Shown: positions 49,251 to 57,512, counted from the stretch's first letter. The stretch is DNA of 64,000 nucleotides from Neotabrizicola shimadae (GCF_019623905.1 NZ_CP069370.1:124001-188000), one strand, 5' to 3'. Numbers and translations are program-made. Notes: generated from the letters alone by a model not told the origin.

Positions 49251-50699
49251 ATGATTCGCCTTGATCCGGCCGGCCTTCCGGCCTTCGACAACAGCTATGC
49301 CCGCGACCTGCCCGGCTTCTACGTGGCCCAGGCGCCCGATCCCGCGCCTGCTCCGCGGCTGGTGCGGCTGAACCACGCGCTTGCGGCCGAGCTTGGGCTG
49401 AACCCTGCCGGGCTGGAGCCGGTTGCCGCCGAGGTGTTTTCCGGCACGTCACTCCTGTCGGGGATGGAACCCATTGCGCAGGCCTATGCCGGGCACCAGT
49501 TCGGCGGCTTTTCGCCCCAGTTGGGCGACGGCCGCGCTGTCCTTCTGGGTGAGGTGATCGACCGCGCGGGCAACCGCCGCGACATCGCGCTGAAAGGCTC
49601 GGGCCGCACGCCCTTTTCGCGCGGCGGCGACGGAAAGGCGGCACTTGGCCCGGCCTTGCGCGAATACCTGGTGGGTGAGGCGATGCACGCGCTTGGCGTG
49701 CCCACCACCCGCGCTCTGGCCGTGGTGGAAACCGGCCAGCCCGTTCTGCGCGAAGGGCTTTTGCCCGGCGCGGTGCTGACCCGCGTTGCTGCCAGCCATA
49801 TCCGCGTCGGCACCTTCCAGTTCTTCGCCGCACGCGGTCAGGACGACAACGTGCGCCGCCTGGCCGACTATGCCATCGCCCGGCACCACCCCCAGGCGGC
49901 CCAGGCGGCAAACCCCTATCTCGCCTTCTTCGATGCCGTGGCTGCGGCACAGGCGCGGCTCATCGCGCAGTGGATGGGCCTCGGCTTCATCCACGGCGTG
50001 ATGAATACCGACAACATGACGATTTCGGGGGAAACCATCGACTACGGCCCCTGCGCCTTCATGGAGGCTTATGCGCCCGGCACGGTGTTTTCCTCGATCG
50101 ACACCCAGGGCCGCTATGCCTTTGGCAACCAGCCCACCATCCTGTTGTGGAACCTTGCCCGGCTGGCCGAAACGCTGCTGCCGCTGTTCGATGCCGACGA
50201 AAAGACGGCGGTGGATATCGCCAATGCCGGCCTGGACCGCGCCGCCGCCGCGTATCAGGCCGAATGGGGCGGTGTGATGCAGCGCAAGCTGGGTCTTGAT
50301 GCCGATGACGCCGCGCTGCGCGAAGGCTTCCTCGCGCTTCTGCCCGGTGCCGACTGGACGCGCGCTTTCCGCGCCCTTGGCCCCGCTGCCGAAGGCGATG
50401 CGACGCGCCTGCGCGCCCTGATCTCCGACCAGCCCGCCCTGGCCGATTGGCTCGGCCACTGGCAGGCTCGGCTTGGACCCGGCGCCCGTGCCCGGATCGA
50501 GACCGCCAACCCGGCGGTGATCCCCCGCAATCACCTGGTGGAAGAGGCGCTCGCCGCCGCCCATCAGGGCGACATGGCCCCCTTCGACTCCCTTCTTGCC
50601 GCCATCACCGACCCGTTCCACGAGGTGTCGGGCCGCGAGAAATACCTGCTTCCCGCTCCCGAAGGCTTCGGGCGCTACGTCACATACTGCGGCACCTGA
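49251..50699 (+). CDS. selO: protein adenylyltransferase SelO (YdiU family)
   Basis: SelO is a pseudokinase-fold enzyme that transfers AMP from ATP to protein Ser/Thr/Tyr residues and responds to redox state. The 482-residue product has YAGHQFGGFSPQLGDGRAVLLGE, the nucleotide-binding ALKGSGRTPFSRGGDGKA, and the metal-binding GVMNTDNMTISGETIDYGP. A Cys near the very C-terminus (TYCGT) fits the redox cysteine of bacterial SelO. Start MIRLDPAG is chosen; a TTG four codons earlier is possible. Confidence 0.94.
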   Translation: MIRLDPAGLPAFDNSYARDLPGFYVAQAPDPAPAPRLVRLNHALAAELGLNPAGLEPVAAEVFSGTSLLSGMEPIAQAYAGHQFGGFSPQLGDGRAVLLGEVIDRAGNRRDIALKGSGRTPFSRGGDGKAALGPALREYLVGEAMHALGVPTTRALAVVETGQPVLREGLLPGAVLTRVAASHIRVGTFQFFAARGQDDNVRRLADYAIARHHPQAAQAANPYLAFFDAVAAAQARLIAQWMGLGFIHGVMNTDNMTISGETIDYGPCAFMEAYAPGTVFSSIDTQGRYAFGNQPTILLWNLARLAETLLPLFDADEKTAVDIANAGLDRAAAAYQAEWGGVMQRKLGLDADDAALREGFLALLPGADWTRAFRALGPAAEGDATRLRALISDQPALADWLGHWQARLGPGARARIETANPAVIPRNHLVEEALAAAHQGDMAPFDSLLAAITDPFHEVSGREKYLLPAPEGFGRYVTYCGT

Positions 50700-50735
50700 G
50701 CCGTCCCCCGCGCCTTGGCCTGTAGGGCAAGTGCC

Positions 50736-50758
50736 TCCCTCCCCCTTGTGGGGAGGGA
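50736..50758. terminator. bidirectional terminator between selO and the flavoenzyme gene
   Basis: TCCCTCCCC-CTTGT-GGGGAGGGA is a 9-bp perfect hairpin between convergent genes. The surrounding GGGAGGGATGGGGAGGGGG string is a very common intergenic form in this group, from memory. Confidence 0.65.
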
Positions 50759-50781
50759 TGGGGAGGGGGCTCACCCCGCCT

Positions 50782-52869
50782 TCACCCCGGCAGCCCCGGC
50801 TCCAGCCGGGCCACCTCGCGCCGGAACGACAGCGCCTCGCCCCGGTCGGGGGCATCCAGTTCCTCGGCATAGCGGCGCCCGGCATAGGTGGCCCAGGCAA
50901 TCGGCCCCGGCGCTTCGGCATCGCCGATCCGCTTCACCGAGGCGATCCCGGCGCTCTGCCAGTCCAGCGCCCGCACCGCGCGGAAAAGCCCTTCCTCGGC
51001 CACGCGCGAGGTGACGAGCACCAGCGCCTCTGCGGCGATCCGGCTTTCCCGCCCGGTATAGGCGCAGGACAGGCGCAGACCGTCCGCCTCCACCGCTTCG
51101 GGCACCCGGCTGAGTTCCAGTCTGACCCCCAGGTCCAGCAGCCGCCGCTGGATGATCCCCTGCTCCAGCGTGTTCTCTGTCCATTCGGCCACCTTCACCG
51201 CCGGCGTGACGAAAACCACCTCGCAGCCCCGCGCCACCAGCAGTTCGGCCAGCACCGAGCCCATGTAGAAATGATCGTCGTCATAAATCGCGACGCGGCC
51301 CCGTATCGGCCCGCCCCCCGCCATCAGGTCGTCTGGCGTGAAGACCGGCATCGCGGAATCCATCGCAATCGGCGCCAGGTGCCGTCGCGCCACGACATCC
51401 CGCCGCCAGGTCGCCCCCGTGGCGATGCAGACATGCTCCGCCCCCATCGCCAGCACGTCCTCGGCACTCAGGAGGCTTTCGCGATAGACCTCAACGTTGG
51501 GCATCGGCGCGATCTGCCCCACCCGGTAATCCGCCACCCGCCCCCAGGCCGACAGCCCCGGCAGCTTGCGTTCCCTGGCCACGCGCCCACCCAGCTCGCG
51601 CCCGGCCTCGGCCAGCGTGACACGGTAGCCCCGCTTGCCCAGCAATTGCGCCGCCTCCAGCCCCGCCGGCCCAGCCCCCACGATCAGCACGGAGTCCGAT
51701 GGCCCCTTCGCCCGCACCCGCTCCGGATGCCAGCCCTTCCGCCACTCCTCCATGAAGGCCGTGTTCTGCGTGCAGCGGCTGATCGCCCCGGTCATGTCGC
51801 CCGACACGCAGATGTTGCAGCCGATGCACTCGCGGATGTCCTCGAAGCGGCCCTCCTCAATCTTCTTGGGCAGGAACGGGTCGGCAATCGACGGCCGCGC
51901 CGCGCCGATGAAATCCAGCACGCCCGAGCGCACCTGCCGCACCATCTCGTCCGCGCTGGTGAAGCGGCCCACGCCCACCACCGGCTTGGGCGTCAGCGCC
52001 TTGATGCCGCGCACCAGCTCTTCCTGCGCCGCCTCGGGCTTGAAGCGGGAGGTGCCGGAACAGGCCTCCCACGTCCCATGCGCCAGGTCCCACAGGTCCG
52101 GCACCTCGGCGTTCAGCGCGATGAACTCCCGCAGCTCCGCGTTGGAAAGCCCCTTCGGCCCCTCCTCGTGCAGGGACAGCCGCAGGGTGATCCCCATCTC
52201 GCCCTTCGTCACCTCCCGGGCGTCTTCCACCACCTCACGCAGGAAACGCGAGCGGTTCTCCAGCGACCCGCCATATTCGTCATCCCGCAAGTTCGTGGCG
52301 CGCGACAGGAAATGCTGAAAGATACCAAAGCCATGCGCGCCATACAGGCAGATCAGGTCGAACCCCGCCTGGTGGCTGCGCCGGAACGCGGCCCGGAACC
52401 AGCCGCGCAGCTCGCGGATGTCCTCGCGGTCCAGCGCCCGCGCCTGCACCGGGTCGGAGGTGAAGGTCAGGATCGGTCCTGCCGAAACCGCCAGCGGCAC
52501 CTCGCGCGAGTAAAGGTTCGGCCCGTTGATCCCCGAATAGGCCAGCTGAATCCCCGCCAGCGCGCCATGCGACTTCATTGCCTCGGCCATCGCCGCCAGC
52601 GCCGGGATGTCCTTGTCCTCCCACAGGTGCTGCTCGATGAAGGGCGTGATCTCGCTGGTGGGGTGGATTTCGGTCTGTTCGGTGAAGATCACCCCCCAGC
52701 CACCCTCGGCCTTGGTCCGCCGCATCTCGGCCACCGCCGAAGGGTCGCGATAGCCGCCGCCGTTGCAATGCGGCACCTGGAAGAAGCGGTTCTTCGCGAC
52801 CTTCGGGCCGATCCGCACAGGCTCGAACAGCACGTCATAGCGCGAGTCCCGGAGGCTATCCTTCGCCAT
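50782..52869 (-). CDS. trimethylamine-dehydrogenase-like flavin/FeS oxidoreductase
   Basis: A 695-residue old-yellow-enzyme-type fusion. The N-terminal FMN TIM barrel (about 10-360) ends in the 4Fe-4S site CIGCNICVSGDMTGAISRC. A C-terminal FAD/NAD-like domain follows, with VLIVGAGPAGLEAAQLLGKRGYRVTLAEAG and IAIYDDDHFYMGS-type segments. This is the architecture of trimethylamine, dimethylamine and histamine dehydrogenases and of dimethylglycine demethylase subunit DgcA. An amine or N-methyl substrate is likely; electrons would go to an ETF. It starts 1 nt after the amidase gene. Confidence 0.88.
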   Translation of the reverse strand: MAKDSLRDSRYDVLFEPVRIGPKVAKNRFFQVPHCNGGGYRDPSAVAEMRRTKAEGGWGVIFTEQTEIHPTSEITPFIEQHLWEDKDIPALAAMAEAMKSHGALAGIQLAYSGINGPNLYSREVPLAVSAGPILTFTSDPVQARALDREDIRELRGWFRAAFRRSHQAGFDLICLYGAHGFGIFQHFLSRATNLRDDEYGGSLENRSRFLREVVEDAREVTKGEMGITLRLSLHEEGPKGLSNAELREFIALNAEVPDLWDLAHGTWEACSGTSRFKPEAAQEELVRGIKALTPKPVVGVGRFTSADEMVRQVRSGVLDFIGAARPSIADPFLPKKIEEGRFEDIRECIGCNICVSGDMTGAISRCTQNTAFMEEWRKGWHPERVRAKGPSDSVLIVGAGPAGLEAAQLLGKRGYRVTLAEAGRELGGRVARERKLPGLSAWGRVADYRVGQIAPMPNVEVYRESLLSAEDVLAMGAEHVCIATGATWRRDVVARRHLAPIAMDSAMPVFTPDDLMAGGGPIRGRVAIYDDDHFYMGSVLAELLVARGCEVVFVTPAVKVAEWTENTLEQGIIQRRLLDLGVRLELSRVPEAVEADGLRLSCAYTGRESRIAAEALVLVTSRVAEEGLFRAVRALDWQSAGIASVKRIGDAEAPGPIAWATYAGRRYAEELDAPDRGEALSFRREVARLEPGLPG

Positions 52870-52870
52870 C

Positions 52871-53626
52871 TCACACCTTCCGGAAATCGGCGGCCTGGGT
52901 GCTCAGGCGGGCCGGGTCCACGGCCGGGATGTCGGCCACCAGCAGGGCAGGGGCCTCGCCCGCCTGGGCCAGCACCTCGCCATGCGGCCCGGCAATCAGA
53001 CTGCCGCCGACATAATCCAGGTCGCCCTCCACCCCGCAGTAATTGGCATAGGCGATCGCCACGCCATGATTGGCCGCCATCGCCGGCACGGTGGCGCGCA
53101 CCACATGGAAGAACGGCTTCATATTGGCCGTGGGCACCAGGATGACCTCTGCTCCCCGCGCCGCCAGCTCCGCCACATGCGGCGCAAACTCGATGTCATA
53201 ACAGATCAGAAGCGCCGCCTTGACCCCGCCCAGGTCAAAGACTTCGTAAGCCGAGCCGGGCACATAGAGCGCCTTCTCGCGCGGGCCATAAAGCTGGATC
53301 TTGCGGTAATGCGCCACCTCTCGCCCGGCTGCGTCGAAGGCCACAGCCGCGTTGTAGACCGCCGCGCCATCCCGCTCGGCATAGCCCGTCACCACCCCGC
53401 AGCTTGCGTCCCGACACAGGGCCGCCAGCGCCCGGTGCCACGCGCCGCCCCGCGGCTGCGCCAGCGCAGGAATCCGGTCGCTGTTGTACCCCGGCAGCCA
53501 GCTTTCCGGCGCCACCAGCGCCGCCGCCCCCAGTGCCCCCGCCGCCTTCAGCGCGGGCGCCAGGGCCGCCAGACCCGCCGCCGCATCCCCCGCCGGGGAG
53601 GCCCCCTGCCAAACCGCCAGCCGCAT
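52871..53626 (-). CDS. carbon-nitrogen hydrolase (nitrilase superfamily amidase)
   Basis: A 251-residue nitrilase-superfamily enzyme with catalytic Glu41 (APESWLPGY), Lys109 (YRKIQLYGPREKALYVPG) and Cys142 (LLICYDIEFAP). The wording is closest to aliphatic amidases or N-carbamoyl-type hydrolases; the substrate is open. Start MRLAVWQG is the normal N-terminus, whereas the frame remains open far upstream without homology. Its stop lies 1 nt before the flavoenzyme ATG, so the two form an operon, consistent with a pathway that oxidises an amine and hydrolyses an amide. Confidence 0.88.
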   Translation of the reverse strand: MRLAVWQGASPAGDAAAGLAALAPALKAAGALGAAALVAPESWLPGYNSDRIPALAQPRGGAWHRALAALCRDASCGVVTGYAERDGAAVYNAAVAFDAAGREVAHYRKIQLYGPREKALYVPGSAYEVFDLGGVKAALLICYDIEFAPHVAELAARGAEVILVPTANMKPFFHVVRATVPAMAANHGVAIAYANYCGVEGDLDYVGGSLIAGPHGEVLAQAGEAPALLVADIPAVDPARLSTQAADFRKV

Positions 53627-53681
53627 GACCGCTCCCTTTCCTTCAGGGCCGCCACGCGCCACCCTGCATTTTCTGCCCGCA

Positions 53682-53760
53682 ACTATCCCACGGGGTAGTC
53701 CATCGCGTTTTCGCCATCGGTTCAAGAAGACCGATGGACTGGGGGGTGTGAAACCCCCGC
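53682..53760 (-). repeat. G-rich hairpin plus CCCGTGGGATA element, copy 2 with insertion
   Basis: On the minus strand GCGGGGGTTTCACACCCCCC is followed, after about 44 nt, by CCCCGTGGGATAGTTGC. The 44-nt insert (53697-53740) begins and ends with AGTCCATCG/CGATGGACT and contains CCATCGG/CCGATGG (53714-53737). Both stems use the same CGATGG bases, so they are mutually exclusive folds. It lies in a divergent spacer, not behind a gene. Confidence 0.5.
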
Positions 53761-53790
53761 AGCGCGGTCTAACCCCGCAATCCGGCCAGA

Positions 53791-53851
53791 GGTCATACCC
53801 CTGAAATCCGCGCAATCCATATCCTTTAAGAAAAGCAGTGGTATATACCCC
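53791..53851 (+). promoter_or_regulatory. repeated ATACCCC boxes upstream of the LuxR-type regulator
   Basis: GGTCATACCCC (53791-53801) and GGTATATACCCC (53840-53851, including the 10-nt palindrome GGTATATACC) recur 49 nt apart. AGGTATCATG at the start codon is a third partial match. Spacing by nearly five helical turns and place just before the regulator gene suggest an autoregulatory or divergent control region shared with the amidase operon. Confidence 0.4.
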
Positions 53852-53863
53852 CCAAGAGGTATC

Positions 53864-54679
53864 ATGCCCGACCCATCTCCCGATCCCGCCCCCCAACTCG
53901 CCGCCGCGATCCGCGCCCTCGGCGCGCCGGCCTTCCCTGACCGCCTGACTGACTGGTTTCAGGCCGCGCTTTCGCCCGACAACCTGCTGATCCTCGCCTA
54001 CCGCGGCGCCGATCCGCCAGAGGTGCTGCACCGCTGGTCGCCCCGCGGCCCGGTGTTCCGGGCACTCGATGACTACCTCGCCGGCGCCTGGCGGCTCGAC
54101 CCCTATCTCGCCCTGCACGAGGGCAGCGCCGCGCCCGGCCTCTATCGGCTGGCCGATCTCGCCCCGCCCGGCTTTCGCCGCAGCCGCTACTACCTGGGAT
54201 ACTACCGGGCGACGACTCTTATCGACGAGGCGACATTCCTCGCCCGGCCCGGCCCCGGGACGACGCTGATGCTTTGCCTCGGCCGCGATGCCGCTTCGGG
54301 CCGGCCGTTCACCGCCGCCACCCTGGCGGAAGCCCGCCGCATCGCCTCCGTTGCCGCCGCTTTGGCCGAGCGGCATTGGCCCGCCGGACATCAGCCGCCG
54401 TCAACCCCGTCGCCTTCACCATCGCCGGCGGTCCCGCTCGCGGCCGGCCTGGCGCATCGCCTGCACGGCGCCACCGGGATCGCTCTCACTCCGCGCCAGG
54501 CGGAAATCGCGCTCCTCGTGCTGCGCGGCCATTCCAGCGCCTCGGTGGCGCTGCACCTTGGCCTCTCGCCGCAGACGGTGAAGGTTTTCCGCCGCCAGAT
54601 CCACGCGCGCTGCGGCGTCACTTCGCAGGCCGAGCTTTTCGCGCTGTTGATGCCGCATCTGTCTGCGCCCCAGCCCTGA
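53864..54679 (+). CDS. LuxR-family transcriptional regulator
   Basis: A 271-residue regulator. The C-terminal LuxR helix-turn-helix is clear: LTPRQAEIALLVLRGHSSASVALHLGLSPQTVKVFRRQIHARCGVTSQAELFALL. The N-terminal ~180 residues (DRLTDWFQAALSPDNLLILAYRGADPPEVLHRW...YYLGYYRATTLIDEATFLARPG) are not an autoinducer domain I recognise and may sense a metabolite. It is divergent from the amidase-flavoenzyme operon and is its probable regulator. AAGAGG lies before the ATG. Confidence 0.85.
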   Translation: MPDPSPDPAPQLAAAIRALGAPAFPDRLTDWFQAALSPDNLLILAYRGADPPEVLHRWSPRGPVFRALDDYLAGAWRLDPYLALHEGSAAPGLYRLADLAPPGFRRSRYYLGYYRATTLIDEATFLARPGPGTTLMLCLGRDAASGRPFTAATLAEARRIASVAAALAERHWPAGHQPPSTPSPSPSPAVPLAAGLAHRLHGATGIALTPRQAEIALLVLRGHSSASVALHLGLSPQTVKVFRRQIHARCGVTSQAELFALLMPHLSAPQP

Positions 54680-54724
54680 CCCGCTGCCACTGCAAGGGGA
54701 GGCCAGGTTTCCTGGAAGAAACCG

Positions 54725-54748
54725 GCAAATTCCTTTGAAGGAGTTTGC
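54725..54748. terminator. bidirectional terminator between LuxR-type and TetR genes
   Basis: GCAAATTCCTT-TG-AAGGAGTTTGC forms an 11-bp stem (one T-G pair) between two convergent genes. A second smaller hairpin, GGTTTC-CTGGAA-GAAACC, lies just left of it. Confidence 0.55.
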
Positions 54749-54772
54749 CCGCCCGGCCCCCGGCGGCCCGCC

Positions 54773-55429
54773 TCAACCCCGCTCGGCCAGCAGCGCCATG
54801 GTCAGCATCTGCGCCAGCCAGCCGGCATGGCGCTCTCTGGAATACCCGCCGAGCCCGGTCATCAGCCCGTAAAGCTCGGGGCTCGCCAATTGCCACAGCA
54901 ATTCGGTCACTTCCTCGACCCCCAAGCCATCGCGCAGCCCGTCCAGCCTGCAGATGGCCTCTGCCACCCGGCCCAGGTTGGCCCGCCGCCCGGCGTGGAG
55001 CCTCCGGTACAACTCGGCCATCTCCGGCTCGGACTCCGCGGCCGATCGGACCACAGCCAGCACCGGGGCAACCCTCTCCAGAATTTCGGAAAGATAGGCC
55101 GCCCAAAGTGCGATCTGACGTGCCGGGTCCGTCTCGGCACGGATCAGTGCGGGCCGCTCACTGTCCAGAAAATGCGGGCCGGGTGCGCCTTCAGCCACGC
55201 GCGATGTCACCATCTCGCCGATCAAGGCAACTTTCGTGCCAAAGACCGCATAGACCGTCTCCTTCGAAACCCCCGCCTCCCGGGCGATGGCAGCGATGGT
55301 CGCGCCCTGCCAGCCGCCCGAGATGACGATCCGCGCCGCCGCATCCAGAATGGCCTGCCGCGTCGCCCCGGCCTGCGCGGCGCGCAGGTCCGACTTGTAG
55401 CTGCGTCTGGAGCGGTTCGTCATTTCCAT
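54773..55429 (-). CDS. TetR-family transcriptional regulator
   Basis: A 218-residue repressor. The N-terminal helix-turn-helix region is ATRQAILDAAARIVISGGWQGATIAAIAREAGVSKETVYAVFGTKVALIGEM, and the C-terminal part is an all-helical ligand domain. It is divergent from the HXXEE gene, so it probably controls that gene and itself. A second ATG two codons downstream is an equally possible start; neither has a strong Shine-Dalgarno sequence. Confidence 0.9.
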   Translation of the reverse strand: MEMTNRSRRSYKSDLRAAQAGATRQAILDAAARIVISGGWQGATIAAIAREAGVSKETVYAVFGTKVALIGEMVTSRVAEGAPGPHFLDSERPALIRAETDPARQIALWAAYLSEILERVAPVLAVVRSAAESEPEMAELYRRLHAGRRANLGRVAEAICRLDGLRDGLGVEEVTELLWQLASPELYGLMTGLGGYSRERHAGWLAQMLTMALLAERG

Positions 55430-55436
55430 CTTGCGT

Positions 55437-55450
55437 TAATGTATTCATTA
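55437..55450. promoter_or_regulatory. candidate TetR operator
   Basis: TAATG-TATT-CATTA is an inverted repeat in the short AT-rich spacer between the divergent TetR and HXXEE genes, 7 nt upstream of the tetR start codon. CACTTAAGGTG follows at once (55451-55461). Position and symmetry suit repression of both genes. Confidence 0.45.
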
Positions 55451-55506
55451 CACTTAAGGTGCAATGAAACTCAAGTCCACTCATCTCGATGAAGGAAAGC
55501 TGCGAC

Positions 55507-56097
55507 ATGCTGGCCCGTCTGCGCGACAACTGGGTTTACGGCGGCTTCCTGGCCGGGATCATGCTTCTTGTCCTGACCCCGGTTCTGGCCAGCGACTGGT
55601 CCTGGGCGCTGACGCTGATCTGGCTGCAATTGCCAGCCTACATGATCCACCAGTTCGAAGAGCATGACGCCGACCGCTTCCGCGCCTTCGTCAACACCGT
55701 CATCGGCGGTGGCAAGGAAGTGCTGACGCGGATGGATGTCTTCATCATCAACATCCTCGGCGTCTGGGGCGTGGATGCCATCGCCTTCCTGCTGGCGGCA
55801 TGGGTCCATCTCGGCCTCGGGCTGATCGCGGTCTATCTCAGCCTGGTCAACGGCATCATCCATTGTCTCCAGGCCATTGCGCTCCGGCGCTACAACCCCG
55901 GTCTCGTCACCTCGATCCTGGTCTTCATCCCGCTTGGCGCCCTCACGCTCTGGGTGCTCGCGGGCAACGCCGATGTCACCGCGACCGATCATGTGATCGG
56001 CCTGGGCCTCGCGATCCTGATCCACGCCGCCATCGTGGTCCGGGTCGTCCGGCACAAGCGCCAGCTGGACCGGGCGGACGGGACAGCGCGCGCCTGA
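55507..56097 (+). CDS. HXXEE-domain membrane protein
   Basis: A 196-residue integral membrane protein of the HXXEE family, named for the motif seen here as HQFEEH in PAYMIHQFEEHDADRF. About five to six hydrophobic segments follow (GIMLLVLTPVLA, FIINILGVWGVDAIAFLLAAWV, GLGLIAVYLSLVNGIIHCLQAIAL, LVTSILVFIPLGALTLWVLA, VIGLGLAILIHAAIVV). The family has no established function; the His/Glu cluster in a membrane suggests metal binding. Start at 55507 is preferred for AAGGAAAG upstream; an ATG at 55489 is possible. Confidence 0.82.
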   Translation: MLARLRDNWVYGGFLAGIMLLVLTPVLASDWSWALTLIWLQLPAYMIHQFEEHDADRFRAFVNTVIGGGKEVLTRMDVFIINILGVWGVDAIAFLLAAWVHLGLGLIAVYLSLVNGIIHCLQAIALRRYNPGLVTSILVFIPLGALTLWVLAGNADVTATDHVIGLGLAILIHAAIVVRVVRHKRQLDRADGTARA

Positions 56098-56128
56098 CCG
56101 CGCTGCGCAATTGGCCGGGGGCCGTTTC

Positions 56129-56202
56129 TTACCGCCGAGTTAATGCGCGTCGGCAAGTCATTGATATTGCTTGATCTGCGATGGCGTCCGAGCTCGGACG
56201 CC
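56129..56202 (-). repeat. 74-nt gene-end element, copy C (behind rarA)
   Basis: On the minus strand: the perfect palindrome GGCGTCCGAGCTCGGACGCC, 18 nt with TCAAG, TCAATG, 15 nt with TTG at positions 3-5, TTAACTCGG and GTAA. Spacing equals copies A and B. The first G of the palindrome is the last base of the rarA TAG stop codon, so gene and element are fused at the stop. Confidence 0.75.
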
Positions 56203-57512
56203 TAGTCGCCCCGCCGTTTGGTCCTCAGCCGGTCGAAGTACTCGATCCTCTTCTTCAGCTCCCTCTCGAAGCCCCGCTCCGGCGGCACGTACCAGGCCGG
56301 CCGCTTCATCCCCTCCGGGAAATAGTCCTGCCCCGAGAAGCCATCCTCCTGGTCGTGGTCATAGGCATAGCCTGCCCCATAGCCCACCTCCTTCATCAGC
56401 CGGGTGGGCGCGTTCAGGATGTGGCGGGGCGGCATCAGGCTGCCGGTCTCCCGCGCCGCCACCCTGGCCGCCTTGTATGCCGTGTAGGCCGCGTTCGACT
56501 TGGGCGCCAGCGCCAGATAGATCACCGCCTGGGCCAGCGCCAGTTCCCCCTCGGGCGATCCCAGCCTTTCATAGGTCTGCCAGCCATCCAGGCACACCGC
56601 CTGCGCCTGCGGATCGGCAAGGCCAATATCCTCCACCGCCATGCGGGTCAGCCGCCGCGCCAGGAACCGCGGGTCCTCGCCCCCCTCCAGCATCCGGGCG
56701 AACCAGTAGAGCGCCGCCTCCGGATCCGACCCCCTGACCGACTTGTGCAGGGCCGAGATCAGGTTGTAGTGCTCGTCCCCCGCCTTGTCATACCGCGCCG
56801 CCCGCCGCATCAGCCGCTTGGCCAGCTCGTCGCGGGTAAGGGGCCGCTCGACCCGCCAGGACATCACCTGCTCGATCAGGTTCAACAGCGCCCGGCCATC
56901 CCCGTCCGCCATCTCGACCAGCGCCTCGCGCGCCTCGCCGGTCAGCGGCAGCGCCCGGTTCAGCTCATGCTCGGCCCGTTGCGCCAGCCGCTCCAGATCA
57001 GCCGGCGTCAGTGCCGCCAACACGATCACCTGCGCCCGGCTCAGAAGCGCGGCGTTCAGCTCGAAGCTCGGGTTCTCGGTGGTGGCGCCCACCAGCAGGA
57101 TCGTCCCGTCCTCCATATGCGGCAGGAACCCGTCCTGCTGCGCCTTGTTGAAGCGGTGGATCTCGTCCACGAAAAGAAGCGTCCCCTGCCCGTTCTGCCG
57201 CCGGATCCGCGCCGCCTCGAACACCTTCCGCAGTTCGGGCACGCCGGTGAAGATCGCGCTGATCTGGACGAAGGCCAGGTCGGTCTCGTCCGCCAGCAGC
57301 CGCGCGATGGTGGTCTTGCCCACGCCGGGCGGGCCCCACAGGATGAGAGAGGACAGCGACCGCGCCGCCAGCATGGCGCCGAGCGGGCCGTCGGGCGACA
57401 GCACGGCCTCTTGGCCGATGACCTCGGACAGAACGCGCGGGCGCAGTCGGTCGGCCAGCGGCCGCGGAGCCTCGGCATGGGCGGGGGATGGCGTGTCGAA
57501 AAGGTCGGACAT
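56202..57512 (-). CDS. rarA: replication-associated recombination protein RarA (MgsA)
   Basis: A 436-residue AAA+ ATPase that acts at stalled replication forks. It shows LADRLRPRVLSEVIGQ, Walker A LWGPPGVGKTT, Walker B LLFVDEIHRFNKAQQD, GATTENPSF and the C-terminal tetramerisation region with MPPRHILNAPTRLMKEVGYGAGYAYDHD. Length and wording match the family. It lies 42 nt behind the DegQ-like gene in the same direction and is probably co-transcribed. Confidence 0.96.
   Translation of the reverse strand: MSDLFDTPSPAHAEAPRPLADRLRPRVLSEVIGQEAVLSPDGPLGAMLAARSLSSLILWGPPGVGKTTIARLLADETDLAFVQISAIFTGVPELRKVFEAARIRRQNGQGTLLFVDEIHRFNKAQQDGFLPHMEDGTILLVGATTENPSFELNAALLSRAQVIVLAALTPADLERLAQRAEHELNRALPLTGEAREALVEMADGDGRALLNLIEQVMSWRVERPLTRDELAKRLMRRAARYDKAGDEHYNLISALHKSVRGSDPEAALYWFARMLEGGEDPRFLARRLTRMAVEDIGLADPQAQAVCLDGWQTYERLGSPEGELALAQAVIYLALAPKSNAAYTAYKAARVAARETGSLMPPRHILNAPTRLMKEVGYGAGYAYDHDQEDGFSGQDYFPEGMKRPAWYVPPERGFERELKKRIEYFDRLRTKRRGD

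Noticed and set aside
50700-50781. Extra copy of a repeat element (GGGAGGGATGGGGAGGGGG string)
   Set aside because: It is explained by an ordinary convergent terminator hairpin and shares no blocks with the 74-nt element.
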